Positions 8,549 through 16,702 of a stretch of DNA of 36,853 nt are shown here, piece by piece. The first letter of the stretch is position 1. Every line of letters begins with the position of its first letter. The translations under genes and the position numbers were made by a program. The DNA comes from Pseudomonadota bacterium (lineage in GTDB: Bacteria; Pseudomonadota; Gammaproteobacteria; Burkholderiales; Burkholderiaceae_E): positions 1-36,853 of the forward strand of contig JAKPAM010000276.1 of assembly GCA_029779435.1 (NCBI GenBank), in the 5' to 3' direction. The notes beneath the pieces were generated by a model. It worked only from the letters and a program-made list of their open reading frames with translations, did no database searches and was not told the origin of the DNA.

Positions 8549-9373
8549 CTATCGTCCAGTGAACCGGGGCGCGCGCTTCTGCACGAAGCTGGCGACGCCC
8601 TCCTTGAAGTCTTCGCTGTCGCGGCACGAGGCCGTCTGCGCGTCCGCTTCGCGCGTGGCCTGCGCCAATGTCTCGAACGGCGCGCGGGCGAGCTGCCCCT
8701 TGATGATCCGCGTCGATCGCGGCGACGACCAGATCGCCAGCTCGACGGCCTTGTCGTGCACGGCCTCGGCGAAGCCCTCGGTGGGCAGGACGCGCACCAG
8801 GCCGAGCCGCTCGGCTTCGTCGGCGTCGACGGTCCGCGCCGTCAGCAGCAGGTCGGCGGCATGCATCGGCCCGATCAGCCGCGGCAGCATCCATGCGCTG
8901 CCGTGCTCGGCGATCAGGCCGCGCCGCGCGAACGATGTCGACAAGCGCGCGTGCGCCGCCATATAGCGCAGGTCGCAGTACAGCGCGATGCACAGGCCGA
9001 CGCCGGCCACCGCGCCGTTGATCGCCGCGATGACGGGCTTGGGCACCGCGAGCAGCCAGCTGTAGCGCTGCTCGAAGTCACCGTCGCGCGGCGGCGGATC
9101 GGCCTGCGACGATGCGGCGGGCGGCGAGGACGAGCCGGCGGCGCCCGCCGCCTGCAAGCGCCCGATGTCGGCGCCCGCGCAGAACGCGCGCCCCGCTCCG
9201 GTCAGCACGATCACGCGCACGTCGTCGTCCTGCACCGCGCGATCGACGAGCTCGCGCAGCCCGCGCTCCATTGCCGGCGTCCATCCGTTCATCCGGTCCG
9301 GGCGGTTGAACGTGATCGTCGCCACCTGATCCTGCACCGTGTACAGCAGTTCGGGTAAAGGCGTCACCGTCAT
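8549..9373 (-). CDS. Enoyl-CoA hydratase/isomerase family protein (crotonase fold)
   Basis: 274 residues from ATG 9373. The oxyanion-hole motif is AFCAGADI (about 63-70), the second core is NGAVAGVGLCIALYCDLR (about 119-136), and Glu156 in GLIAEHGSAW is the likely catalytic acid. These place it among enoyl-CoA hydratase-like proteins acting on acyl-CoA. A low-complexity Ala/Ser/Pro insertion (about 75-98) follows the oxyanion loop, in the region that is variable and disordered in many crotonases. The gene begins 4 nt after the receptor gene ends, so the two are co-transcribed. The 84-bp gap to the hydrolase gene is the only real spacing downstream. Confidence 0.92.
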   Translation of the reverse strand: MTVTPLPELLYTVQDQVATITFNRPDRMNGWTPAMERGLRELVDRAVQDDDVRVIVLTGAGRAFCAGADIGRLQAAGAAGSSSPPAASSQADPPPRDGDFEQRYSWLLAVPKPVIAAINGAVAGVGLCIALYCDLRYMAAHARLSTSFARRGLIAEHGSAWMLPRLIGPMHAADLLLTARTVDADEAERLGLVRVLPTEGFAEAVHDKAVELAIWSSPRSTRIIKGQLARAPFETLAQATREADAQTASCRDSEDFKEGVASFVQKRAPRFTGR

Positions 9374-9377
9374 GGCG

Positions 9378-10373
9378 TCAATCCAGCGTGATGCCCAGCG
9401 ACCGCGTCATCTCGATCCACACCGGCGCATCCTCGCGGGCGCGGCGCGTGGTCTCGGCGAACGACAGCGGTTTGCCGCTGATGCCGAACTGATCGCGGAA
9501 CTGCACGCCGCGCGGTGTGTCGGCGAACTCGATCGCCAGGTCCGCCAGGCGGGCGAGGATCTCCGGCGGCGTGCGGGTCGGCGCGACCAGCGACGTCCAG
9601 CTCTCGAGCCCGAGAAACCGGTCCGTCATGCCCTGCTCGACCAGCGTGGGCACGTCCGGCAGCTTCGGCGAGCGCGACGACGTGTTCACGGCGATCGGGC
9701 GCACGCCCTTGTCCTGCACCGTCGCGAACGTCGCGTAGGTCCCCAATCCGGCCTGGACCTGGCCGGCGGCCGCGTCGAGCCACATCGGCGCCTCGCCGCG
9801 ATAATGAACGGCATCGATCGACAGGCCATGCGCGCGGTTGATCGCCTCGATGATCATGTGCGCGCCGCTTCCCGGCGCGAACGTACCGATCGAGGTCCGA
9901 TGGGCCCTGGCGTGGGCGATGAGGTCCGCCAGGTTGCGGACCGGCAGGTCCGGCGCCACCCCCAGGATCAGCGGGCCGGCCGGCAACAGCGTCATCGGCG
10001 TCAGATCGTGATCCGGATCGAACGGGATCTTCTTGAACAGCACGCGGCTCTGCCAGTACGAACTGGTCGGCGCCAACGCGAACGAATAGCCGTCGGGCGG
10101 GGCCTTGGCCAGCATCTCCAGCGCGATCAGCGCCGCGGCTCCGGGACGGTTCTCGACGACCACCGGCTGGCCGAGGCGGCTCGACCAGTGCTGCCCGATG
10201 CTGCGCGCGTAGATGTCGGCGGTGCCGCCCGGCGCGAAGCCGACGATGATCCGGATCGGCCGGTTCGGCCACGCCTGCGCGCGAGCCGGCATCGCGATGC
10301 CGGCCGCCATGGCGGCAGACAGGGTCAGGACACGGCCGATATGTCGCCGGCGCGAGGAATTCGCCAAAGCCAT
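9378..10373 (-). CDS. Tripartite tricarboxylate transporter substrate-binding protein (Bug family)
   Basis: 331 residues from ATG 10373, with AAGGAG upstream. An earlier in-frame start at 10478 would add 35 residues before the signal peptide and is less likely. The signal peptide runs to about residue 32 (RRRHIGRVLTLSAAMAAGIAMPARA). The mature protein begins with the Bug hallmark WPNRPIRIIVGFAPGGTADIYAR, and ENRPGAAALIALEMLAKAPPDGY follows. Bug proteins bind carboxylates in the periplasm. Many, as here, lack adjacent TctA/TctB membrane genes. It is followed 4 nt later by the crotonase gene, which suggests the ligand is taken up and converted to a CoA thioester. Confidence 0.93.
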   Translation of the reverse strand: MALANSSRRRHIGRVLTLSAAMAAGIAMPARAQAWPNRPIRIIVGFAPGGTADIYARSIGQHWSSRLGQPVVVENRPGAAALIALEMLAKAPPDGYSFALAPTSSYWQSRVLFKKIPFDPDHDLTPMTLLPAGPLILGVAPDLPVRNLADLIAHARAHRTSIGTFAPGSGAHMIIEAINRAHGLSIDAVHYRGEAPMWLDAAAGQVQAGLGTYATFATVQDKGVRPIAVNTSSRSPKLPDVPTLVEQGMTDRFLGLESWTSLVAPTRTPPEILARLADLAIEFADTPRGVQFRDQFGISGKPLSFAETTRRAREDAPVWIEMTRSLGITLD

Positions 10374-10480
10374 GAGGGGTGTCTCCTTGCTTGCTGAGGA
10401 TCGAAGCCGGCCGATGCGATCGGGCAGGCTCCGGGACGGATCGATTCTGTGCGGAAGGCCGGTGCCGATGCCAGGCACCG

Positions 10481-10501
10481 TTTCCGGCCCGCGGAATTCC
10501 G
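10481..10501. promoter_or_regulatory. Operator-like inverted repeat upstream of the Bug receptor gene
   Basis: TTCCG (10482-10486), 5 nt, CGGAA (10492-10496), with CGGAATTCCG (10492-10501) as an overlapping perfect palindrome. It lies 109 bp upstream of the receptor ATG and matches the site at 11983-11997 in spacing and flanks (TTCCGG...GCGGAATTC). A regulatory role is inferred. Confidence 0.5.
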
Positions 10502-10570
10502 GTGAACGTAGGCACCGGGCCGGAATGGGGATAAAGACGGGAGCGCGGACGGGCGGACAAGGCCCGGCCG

Positions 10571-10620
10571 GGTCAGGTCAGGTCAGGTCAGGCCCGGCCA
10601 GGTCAGGCCCGGCCAGGTCA
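10571..10620. repeat. GGTCA-based tandem repeat
   Basis: GGTCA occurs four times in a row at 10571-10590. A 15-bp unit GGTCAGGCCCGGCCA is repeated head to tail at 10586-10600 and 10601-10615, with a further GGTCA at 10616. It lies between the CoA-transferase stop codon and the Bug promoter region. Confidence 0.85.
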
Positions 10621-10641
10621 GGCAGATCAGACTCGGCCGGG

Positions 10642-11877
10642 TCAGTCCCGTCCGGCGGGCCGGCGCGGCGCGGCGGGGCCGAAGGCACCGTCGGACCGCC
10701 ATCGCGCGAGCTGTTCGTCATCCGCACCGAGCACGTCGCGCATCACGGCGTCGGTATGCTCGCCGAGCCGCGCCGATGCGGCGGCCGGCAGGCGATCGGC
10801 GCCATGGATCCGCAGCGGGCTGTCCGCCACCGCGATACGGCCGTACTGCGGGTGATCGATCCATTCGAGGAAGCCGCGCTCGTGCAGGTGCCTGTCGTGG
10901 GTGACCTCGACGAGGTCGCGCACCGGCGCGTGCGGAACGTTGTGCCGATCGAGCAGCGCGCAGGCTTCATCGCGCGTCAGCCCGGCCAGCCAGGCCGTCA
11001 CCACCTCGTCGGTCTCGTCGATGTGGCGGACGCGCTCGAGCTTGGTCGCGAACCGCGGATCCGCCGCCAGGTCCTGCCGGCCCATGGCCTCGAGCAGGCC
11101 CGACCAGTGCGAATCCTTGACGCCGATGATCGCCAGGTAGCCGTCCTTGACCGGGTAGACGTTGTACGGCGCGGCCGAGCGCCCTCCGTGCTGGTTGCCG
11201 GTGCGCGGCGGGATCTGGCCGAAGTCGTAGTAGAACGACAGGTTCGAGGCCAGCGACGGGTAGACGGTCTCCTGCATCGCCACTTCGACCAGGCGGCCCT
11301 CGCCGGTGAAATGCCGCTCGTACAGCGCGGTGACGACGCCGGCGTACAGGTGGATGCCGCTGAGGAAATCCACGACCGCGGGCCCCGCCTTGACCGGCGG
11401 CCCCTCCTCGAAGCCGGTCACGCTCATCATCCCCGACGCGGCCTGCACGGTGACATCCATCGCCAGCTTGTTGCGATCGGGCCCCGACAGGCCGTAGCCC
11501 GAGCCCGACGCGTAGATCAGCCGCGGATTGATCGCATGCAGCACCGCCCAGCCGACGCCCAGACGGTCCATGACGCCGGGCGCATAGTTTTCGAGCAGCA
11601 CGTCCGCGCGCGCAGCCAGTCGCACGAGCACGTCGCGGCCGCTCTCGGTCTTCAGGTCGAGCGTGATGCACCGCTTATGGCCGTTGAGCAGCGCGAACGG
11701 CACGCCGGCCCCCTTGCTGACCGCCTCGCGCTGGCGGACCGGCTCGCCATCCGGCGGTTCGATCTTGATGACGGTCGCGCCGGCCTTGGCCATCAGGAAG
11801 GTGGCATAAGGGCCTTGGTAGACCTGCCCCAGGTCCAGCACCACGATGCCGTCGAGCGGACGATTCTTTCGTTCCAT
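10642..11877 (-). CDS. Family III (CaiB/BaiF) CoA-transferase
   Basis: 411 residues from ATG 11877, a normal length for the family. The N-terminal Rossmann-like part has LDGIVVLDLGQVYQGPYAT and AGATVIKIEPPDGEP. Asp141 in KLAMDVTVQAASGM is the expected catalytic aspartate that forms the acyl-enzyme anhydride. GRLVEVAMQETVYPSLAS and GNQHGGRSAAPYNVYP are further family blocks. It would activate a carboxylate by CoA transfer, giving the substrate for the crotonase encoded downstream. It is the first gene of the minus-strand module (CoA-transferase, receptor, crotonase, hydrolase, IclR). The specific acid is not predictable. Confidence 0.93.
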   Translation of the reverse strand: MERKNRPLDGIVVLDLGQVYQGPYATFLMAKAGATVIKIEPPDGEPVRQREAVSKGAGVPFALLNGHKRCITLDLKTESGRDVLVRLAARADVLLENYAPGVMDRLGVGWAVLHAINPRLIYASGSGYGLSGPDRNKLAMDVTVQAASGMMSVTGFEEGPPVKAGPAVVDFLSGIHLYAGVVTALYERHFTGEGRLVEVAMQETVYPSLASNLSFYYDFGQIPPRTGNQHGGRSAAPYNVYPVKDGYLAIIGVKDSHWSGLLEAMGRQDLAADPRFATKLERVRHIDETDEVVTAWLAGLTRDEACALLDRHNVPHAPVRDLVEVTHDRHLHERGFLEWIDHPQYGRIAVADSPLRIHGADRLPAAASARLGEHTDAVMRDVLGADDEQLARWRSDGAFGPAAPRRPAGRD

Positions 11878-11981
11878 GGTTCTGTCTCTCGTCGTTGGTC
11901 GCCGCGCGCGGCTGGCCCGTCGGGCGGCCCGCGCGTCGTGCCCAATCGTGCGCCTTCGTCGGGCAGGCGCGACAGTCGGTG

Positions 11982-11998
11982 ATTCCGGAGAGCGGAAT
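11982..11998. promoter_or_regulatory. Operator-like inverted repeat upstream of the CoA-transferase gene
   Basis: ATTCCG (11982-11987), GAGAG, CGGAAT (11993-11998): a perfect 6-bp dyad with a 5-nt spacer. It lies about 105 bp upstream of the CoA-transferase ATG. The same TTCCG-N5-CGGAA core occurs at the same distance upstream of the receptor gene. Confidence 0.5.
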
Positions 11999-12024
11999 TC
12001 GGAAAACGAGAATCGATCGGTGCG

Positions 12025-12759
12025 CTACTGCGCCAGCTGCCGCGCCAGCCCTTCGGCGTCCAGCAGGTGGATGTCGCGGTTGTCGACCCGGATCAGACCC
12101 TTGGCCTCGAGTTCGTGCAGTACGCGAGAGAAGTACTCGGGCGTCAGCGACAGCCGCGAAGCGATCGTCGCCTTGCTGACCGGCAGCGATACGCGGTGCG
12201 TGCCGGTGGGCGGCGCCGCTTCGGTGTTCCCGTCCAGCGCGGTGCCGTCAGGCGACTGGCCGGGCAACGCGTTGAGCAGGTAGCTGACGACGCGCTCCAG
12301 CCCCGAATGCAACGCATAGGCCTGCACGTCGCGCACCAGGCCATGCAGACGTTGCGACAGGCCGGCGAGCATCCGCAGCGCCAGCCGGGGATCGCGCTCG
12401 ACCTCGCCGACGACGGCGTCCTTGCCGACGGTCAGCACGACGGCGTCGGTCAACGCCTGCGCGTTCAGGATGTAGGGCTTGTCCATGAACATCAGCGCCT
12501 CGGCGAACGACATGCCGGGACCGACCAGCTCGATCACCTTCTCCTGGCCGGTCGGCGAGATCATGAACAGCTTGATCTGCCCGTTGACGGCCACGTGGAA
12601 TTCCTTGCACGGCATGCCGACGCGAAACACCGCCTCGCCGCGGCCGAACGTGCGCAGGCGGCAGCCTTCGGCCAGGCGCGACAACTCGGCGCCGTTCATC
12701 TCCTGGAATATCGGCAGCGTCGACAGGTAGCGCGGAATGTCGAACCGGATTTCGTTCAT
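12025..12759 (-). CDS. dnr: Crp/Fnr-family regulator, Dnr-type
   Basis: 244 residues from ATG 12759, with AGAGGG 7 nt upstream. In-frame starts further up lack the family sequence. There is an N-terminal cyclic-nucleotide-binding-like beta-roll (about 10-125: GCRLRTFGRGEAVFRVGMP, NGQIKLFMISPTGQEKVIELVGPGMSFAEALMF), a long dimer helix, and a C-terminal helix-turn-helix (SKATIASRLSLTPEYFSRVL). The cysteine arrangement of oxygen-sensing FNR (N-terminal Cys cluster) is absent, which fits the NO-responsive Dnr/Nnr branch. A linker, QSPDGTALDGNTEAAPPTGT, interrupts the region before the DNA-binding domain. It lies immediately downstream of the nir cluster, so control of nirS/nirE through the palindrome at 21806-21833 is the natural inference. 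Confidence 0.82.
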   Translation of the reverse strand: MNEIRFDIPRYLSTLPIFQEMNGAELSRLAEGCRLRTFGRGEAVFRVGMPCKEFHVAVNGQIKLFMISPTGQEKVIELVGPGMSFAEALMFMDKPYILNAQALTDAVVLTVGKDAVVGEVERDPRLALRMLAGLSQRLHGLVRDVQAYALHSGLERVVSYLLNALPGQSPDGTALDGNTEAAPPTGTHRVSLPVSKATIASRLSLTPEYFSRVLHELEAKGLIRVDNRDIHLLDAEGLARQLAQ

Positions 12760-12793
12760 CGTCGATCCCTCTGAAGCCTCGGATGGCGATGGT

Positions 12794-12817
12794 TCCGGTC
12801 GCCGCATGATGACCGGA
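12794..12817. promoter_or_regulatory. Inverted repeat upstream of the Dnr-type gene
   Basis: TCCGGTC (12794-12800) and GACCGGA (12811-12817) are perfect 7-bp arms with a 10-nt spacer. They lie 35-58 bp upstream of the ATG, in the 128-bp gap after nirN. The role is unknown. It does not resemble an Fnr/Dnr box. Confidence 0.3.
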
Positions 12818-12887
12818 GACCGAAGCACGGGCGACGAGCGCTGCGTCGCCATGGGGATCGAGAATAAGGGGGACAGGGGGGGGCGCG

Positions 12888-14486
12888 TCAATGCGAAGTT
12901 CCCTCACTGCGCGTGATCTTGTTCCATACGTTGTACTTGCCGATGGGCTTGCGCATCGGCAGGCGCTTGACCTCGGCGAACGTGGCCGCGTCGTAGACGA
13001 CGATCGCGCCATCCATCTCCCAGACGCTGGCCAGCGCGTACCGGCCGTCACGGGTGAACTCGATGTGCGCCAGCGTCCGGCCGGGCTCGCGGATCCGCGC
13101 GGCGACCTCGAGCGTGCGCTTGTCGATGATCGTCAGCGTGTCGCGGCCTTCGGCGCCCATCATCGAGTCGGTCCACGCATAAGGCGTGTTCTCATGGCTG
13201 CGCATGAAGAACCCGGGTCCCGGCGTGCCGATCGTGCGCACCGTGCGCCAGGTCTTCATGTCGATGACGTCGATGGCTCCGCCGCCGAGATTGGGGCTCG
13301 CCAGCACCGTCGTGTCCCGCCATGCGAACGTGATGCCCGACCCCAGGTGCGGCATGCCATCGATCGGCAGGTCGGCGATCTTGCGTCCCGCGTCCAGGTC
13401 GACGACCTGGGCGCTTGCGCGCGCCGCCGCGCCACCCTGGCCACCCTGGCGCGGCCGCGTGGCGCCCAGCAGATGCCGATAAGGCGGATCAAAGAAGAAG
13501 TCGTCGAGCGGCTCGTCCAATGCCAGGCGGCGTGGCTCGGCGGTGGGTGCGGCAGCCGGCGACCGATCGGGCGGCGGCGTGTCGTAGCGGATCTCCCAGA
13601 CCTCGGCGAGGTCCTTGAGCGCCGCGACGAAACTGTGGCGCGGCGCCGCGTCGTAGACCGCCGACACGCGTGAACTGGTCTTGCCGTCCTCGCTGCGCAC
13701 CGCATGGCTGCGCACGAGATTCAGGTCGGCGTCGAACAGCACCAGCGTATGCGGCAGGTAGTTGGCCGCCATCACCCAGCGCCCATCGCCGCTGACGGCC
13801 ACGTTGCGCATGTTCAGGCCGGCCCGCACCTCGGCGACCACGCGCAGCCGCCACAGGTCGTACTTGGTGATCCAGCCGTCGCGCGAGCCGAAGAACACGT
13901 AGCGGCCGTCAGGCGTGAACTTCGGGCCGCCGTGCAGCGCGAAGCGGCTCGGAAAACGGGCGATCACCTCGAAGCGGTCGCCATCGAGCACCGACACGTG
14001 GTGGTCGCCGCCCTCGACGACGACGAACAGGTTCATCGGGTCGGCCGACCACACCGGGCGCTGCGGCTCGTCCGCCGGCACGGGCGCCACGCTGCGCGAC
14101 GCCCGGATGTCCGCATCGCGCCAGTCGGGCGCCGGATGGACGGGGCGGCGGATCCATTGCGCCAGCGCATCGATGTCCGCAGCGGACAACGGCCCGCCGA
14201 AGCCGGGCATCTGCGTCGCGGTGCGGCCTTCGCGGATCACCTGCACGGCCTCGGCCGGCCGCAGCCGGGACAGGCTCTCCGGCAGCAGCGCCGGCCCCAT
14301 CGCGCCGGTGCGCTGCGCGCCGTGGCAGGCCGCGCAGTGCTCGACGTACAGCGCGGCGGGATCGGGCGCGGACTGCGCCGATGCGGCGCCCGGCACGGCC
14401 GCCACCGACGCGAGCATCGCCACCAGGACGGCCAGGGCGCGCGTGACCCGTCGCGCCGCCGTTCGTGCCGTCATCGCTTCATGCAT
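12888..14486 (-). CDS. nirN: NirN, dihydro-heme d1 dehydrogenase (cytochrome c / d1-type propeller)
   Basis: 532 residues from ATG 14486; ATG 14474 (MTART) is an alternative start. A signal peptide is visible to about residue 38. The cytochrome c domain has CAACH (51-55) and a likely axial Met93 (TQMPGFGG). An eight-bladed d1-binding-type propeller follows, paralogous to NirS and NirF. NirN performs the last periplasmic step of heme d1 synthesis, oxidising dihydro-heme d1 before transfer to NirS. A low-complexity insert (PDRSPAAAPTAEPRR, and later RPRQGGQGGAAARASAQ) is present in the propeller. It overlaps the nirJ stop by 8 nt. A run of eight G lies just beyond its stop codon (12876-12883). 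Confidence 0.9.
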   Translation of the reverse strand: MHEAMTARTAARRVTRALAVLVAMLASVAAVPGAASAQSAPDPAALYVEHCAACHGAQRTGAMGPALLPESLSRLRPAEAVQVIREGRTATQMPGFGGPLSAADIDALAQWIRRPVHPAPDWRDADIRASRSVAPVPADEPQRPVWSADPMNLFVVVEGGDHHVSVLDGDRFEVIARFPSRFALHGGPKFTPDGRYVFFGSRDGWITKYDLWRLRVVAEVRAGLNMRNVAVSGDGRWVMAANYLPHTLVLFDADLNLVRSHAVRSEDGKTSSRVSAVYDAAPRHSFVAALKDLAEVWEIRYDTPPPDRSPAAAPTAEPRRLALDEPLDDFFFDPPYRHLLGATRPRQGGQGGAAARASAQVVDLDAGRKIADLPIDGMPHLGSGITFAWRDTTVLASPNLGGGAIDVIDMKTWRTVRTIGTPGPGFFMRSHENTPYAWTDSMMGAEGRDTLTIIDKRTLEVAARIREPGRTLAHIEFTRDGRYALASVWEMDGAIVVYDAATFAEVKRLPMRKPIGKYNVWNKITRSEGTSH

Positions 14487-15708
14487 GGTGAATCACGATC
14501 CGCCGGTGATCGCCGGCGCGTGCGAGCGCCGAGGCCGGCACGGAATCCGACCGCGCGCCGACTTCGTCGTCGGTCAGGTAGCAGCCCGGATCCTCGGCCC
14601 ACGGATTGCCGGTGAGCTGCTGGGCGCGAACGCGCGTGTTACCGCCGCAGATCGACAGGTGCCGGCAGCGCCCGCAGCGTCCCTCGACCGGCCGCGGACG
14701 AGCCTTCAGGCCGGCCATCAACGGGTCGGCCGTATCGGGCCAGATCGCCGAGAACGGCCGCTCGCGCACGCTGCCCAGATCATGGTGCCACCACATCGTG
14801 TCCGGGTGCACGCGGCCTTCATTATCGATGTTGGCCACGTTCACGCCGCTGGCGTTGCCGCCCCAGGCCACCAGTCGCGCACGCAGCGCGTCGTGCCAGC
14901 GCGGCGCCCGCGCCGTCGCCCACTGCAGCAGGTAAGGACCGTCGGCGTCGTTGTTGCCGGTCACGTACTCCTCGTCGCGCGCCTCGCGGGCCGCCTCCCA
15001 CGCGCGCTCGTACAGCAGGTCCAGCGCCGCGCGCGTCGCCAGGTGCTGCGCGTCCTTGTCGCGATGGATGTTGCCGCGCCCCGCATAGTTCAGGTGCGAG
15101 AAGTAGAACTTGTTGGCGCCTTCGTCGCGCATCAGCACGAGCATCGCCGGCAGGTCGTGCGCGTTCAGCGATGTCATCGTGAAGCGCAGCCCGACCTTGA
15201 CGTCATGCCGGCCCAGCAGACGGATCGCGGCCAGGCTGCGGTCGAACGCGCCCTGCATCCGCCGGAAGCGGTCGTGCGTCTCGCGCAGGCCGTCCAGGCT
15301 GATGCCGACGTAGTCGAAGCCGGCGCCGGCGACGCGCGCCGCCATGTCCGCGTCGATCAGCGTGCCGTTGGACGACAGGCCGACGTAGAAGCCCATGCGG
15401 CGCGCACGCGCGGCGATCTCGAACAGGTCCGGGCGAAGCAGCGGCTCGCCGCCGGACAGGATCAGCGCGCGGACGCCGAACGCATGCAGGTCGTCCATCG
15501 TCGCGAACACTTCGGCGGTGCTCAACTCCCCGGGGTAGTCATGATCGGCGGACAGCGCGTAGCAGTGCTTGCAGGTCAGGTTGCAGCGCCGGATCAGGTT
15601 CCAGATCACGACCGGACCACCGCCGCGCGGTCGTTCGCGCGCGACCGGCCAGACGCCCTCGGCCTCGGCCTGGACCAGTTCACGCAGGTATTGGCTGATG
15701 CGCAGCAT
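14479..15708 (-). CDS. nirJ: NirJ, radical SAM protein of heme d1 synthesis
   Basis: 409 residues from ATG 15708. The radical-SAM cluster motif is CNLTCKHC (Cys42, 46 and 49). LILSGGEPLL is the SAM-binding GGE motif. A C-terminal SPASM-like cysteine group (CGRCRHLSICGG and a later GCY) fits a second iron-sulfur cluster. NirJ removes two propionate side chains from didecarboxysiroheme, leading to the oxo groups of heme d1. It lies between nirH (24-nt gap) and nirN (8-nt overlap) in the single minus-strand operon. The length matches the family. Confidence 0.94.
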   Translation of the reverse strand: MLRISQYLRELVQAEAEGVWPVARERPRGGGPVVIWNLIRRCNLTCKHCYALSADHDYPGELSTAEVFATMDDLHAFGVRALILSGGEPLLRPDLFEIAARARRMGFYVGLSSNGTLIDADMAARVAGAGFDYVGISLDGLRETHDRFRRMQGAFDRSLAAIRLLGRHDVKVGLRFTMTSLNAHDLPAMLVLMRDEGANKFYFSHLNYAGRGNIHRDKDAQHLATRAALDLLYERAWEAAREARDEEYVTGNNDADGPYLLQWATARAPRWHDALRARLVAWGGNASGVNVANIDNEGRVHPDTMWWHHDLGSVRERPFSAIWPDTADPLMAGLKARPRPVEGRCGRCRHLSICGGNTRVRAQQLTGNPWAEDPGCYLTDDEVGARSDSVPASALARAGDHRRIVIHHA

Positions 15709-15732
15709 CGATGATTCTCCGTCAGGGCGCGT

Positions 15733-16233
15733 TTACCCCGCGATCGAGTCCGTGCGGCCGGCCAGGCGCAGGCCGGTCTTCTTCAGGATCGCGGTCGAAT
15801 ACAGGATCTCGTGGGCGCGGACGTGCTCGCCCAGCAGCGCGGCGACCCGTTCGGCCTGGCGCTCTACGCTGGCACGCGTGGTCCCGTGCAGCATCGCGAA
15901 CAGGTTGTAGCGCCACAGCGGCAGGCGCCGGGGCCGGCGGTAGCAGTGGCTGACGCCGGGCAGTTCGGCGATCCGCCGCGCGCACGCATCGACGTGGTCG
16001 TCGTCGACGTCCCAGACGCTCATGCCGTTGGCGACGTAGCCGAGCCGATAATGGTTGGGCACCGCGCCGATGCGGCGCACCAACCCCTCGTCGATCATCT
16101 CGCGCAAGCGCTCGCGCACGCGCTCGCCGGACACGCCCAGCGTCGCGCCGACGGCTTCATAAGGACGCGGCACCAGCGGCAGACCGCTCTGCGTGGCCCG
16201 GACCAGCGCCCGGTCGAAATCGCTAAGTGCCAT
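15733..16233 (-). CDS. nirH: NirH, siroheme decarboxylase subunit (AsnC/Lrp-like)
   Basis: 166 residues from ATG 16233. The N-terminal winged helix is AsnC-like (RPYEAVGATLGVSGERVRER), and RRIGAVPNHYRLGYVANGM leads into the ligand-binding ACT-like half. NirD, NirL, NirG and NirH are homologous proteins that decarboxylate siroheme to 12,18-didecarboxysiroheme. They resemble transcription factors but act as enzymes. It overlaps nirG by 11 nt. I assigned H rather than L by gene order (after G, before J). The paralogues are too similar to separate safely by eye. Confidence 0.85.
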   Translation of the reverse strand: MALSDFDRALVRATQSGLPLVPRPYEAVGATLGVSGERVRERLREMIDEGLVRRIGAVPNHYRLGYVANGMSVWDVDDDHVDACARRIAELPGVSHCYRRPRRLPLWRYNLFAMLHGTTRASVERQAERVAALLGEHVRAHEILYSTAILKKTGLRLAGRTDSIAG

Positions 16234-16702
16234 GGCCGTCCTCCTCCACGACCGGGCACGCGGGCAGGCGCAACTCGACGCGGTATTCGGTTTCCTTGGG
16301 CAGCGCGAGCACCGGCAGGCCGATCGCGGCCTCGATCCGCGCCAGCACGTCGGCGGCCGCGGCCGGACTCTCGGCGGCCACGACGAACCACATGTTCAGC
16401 GCATGCTCGCGGCGATAGTTGTGCGCGACCTCGGGGAACGCGTTGACGCGATCGGCCACGGCCTGGAAATCGCGCTCGGGGACGGCGATCGCCGCCAGCA
16501 CGAACTGGCCGCCCGCCCGCTCGATCTGGAACAGCGGCCCGAAGCGGGTCAACACGCCGTGCCCGAGAAGATCCTGCAGCGCGTCGATCACCGACGCTTC
16601 GCTTCGGCCGAGCGCCTCGCCCACGGCGGCGAACGGCCGGTCGACGAGCGGGAACCCGGCATGCAGGTAGTCGATCAGGCGTGCATCCTCAGGGCTGAGC
16701 AT
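16223..16702 (-). CDS. nirG: NirG, siroheme decarboxylase subunit
   Basis: 159 residues from ATG 16702, where the open sequence turns into an AsnC-like protein (MLSPEDARLIDYLHAGFPLV). It contains RPFAAVGEALGRSEASVIDAL (winged helix) and FPEVAHNYRREHALNMWFV, the block shared with NirD-type halves; the histidine in this block is a candidate active-site residue. It overlaps the end of nirDL by 14 nt and nirH by 11 nt, so the four units are tightly coupled. It probably works in a complex with NirDL and NirH in the cytoplasm. Confidence 0.85.
   Translation of the reverse strand: MLSPEDARLIDYLHAGFPLVDRPFAAVGEALGRSEASVIDALQDLLGHGVLTRFGPLFQIERAGGQFVLAAIAVPERDFQAVADRVNAFPEVAHNYRREHALNMWFVVAAESPAAAADVLARIEAAIGLPVLALPKETEYRVELRLPACPVVEEDGHGT

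Noticed and set aside
10213-11982. Long plus-strand open frame across the CoA-transferase gene
   Set aside because: It runs through the tandem repeat and antisense to a well-conserved enzyme; no protein family features.
12025-12759. Oxygen-sensing FNR with an iron-sulfur cluster
   Set aside because: The N-terminal cysteine cluster is missing; a Dnr/Nnr-type protein fits better.
12876-12883. Run of eight G as a phase-variation tract
   Set aside because: It lies between the nirN stop and the start of the next gene, not in a coding frame or between clear promoter elements. It is probably an ordinary GC-rich run.
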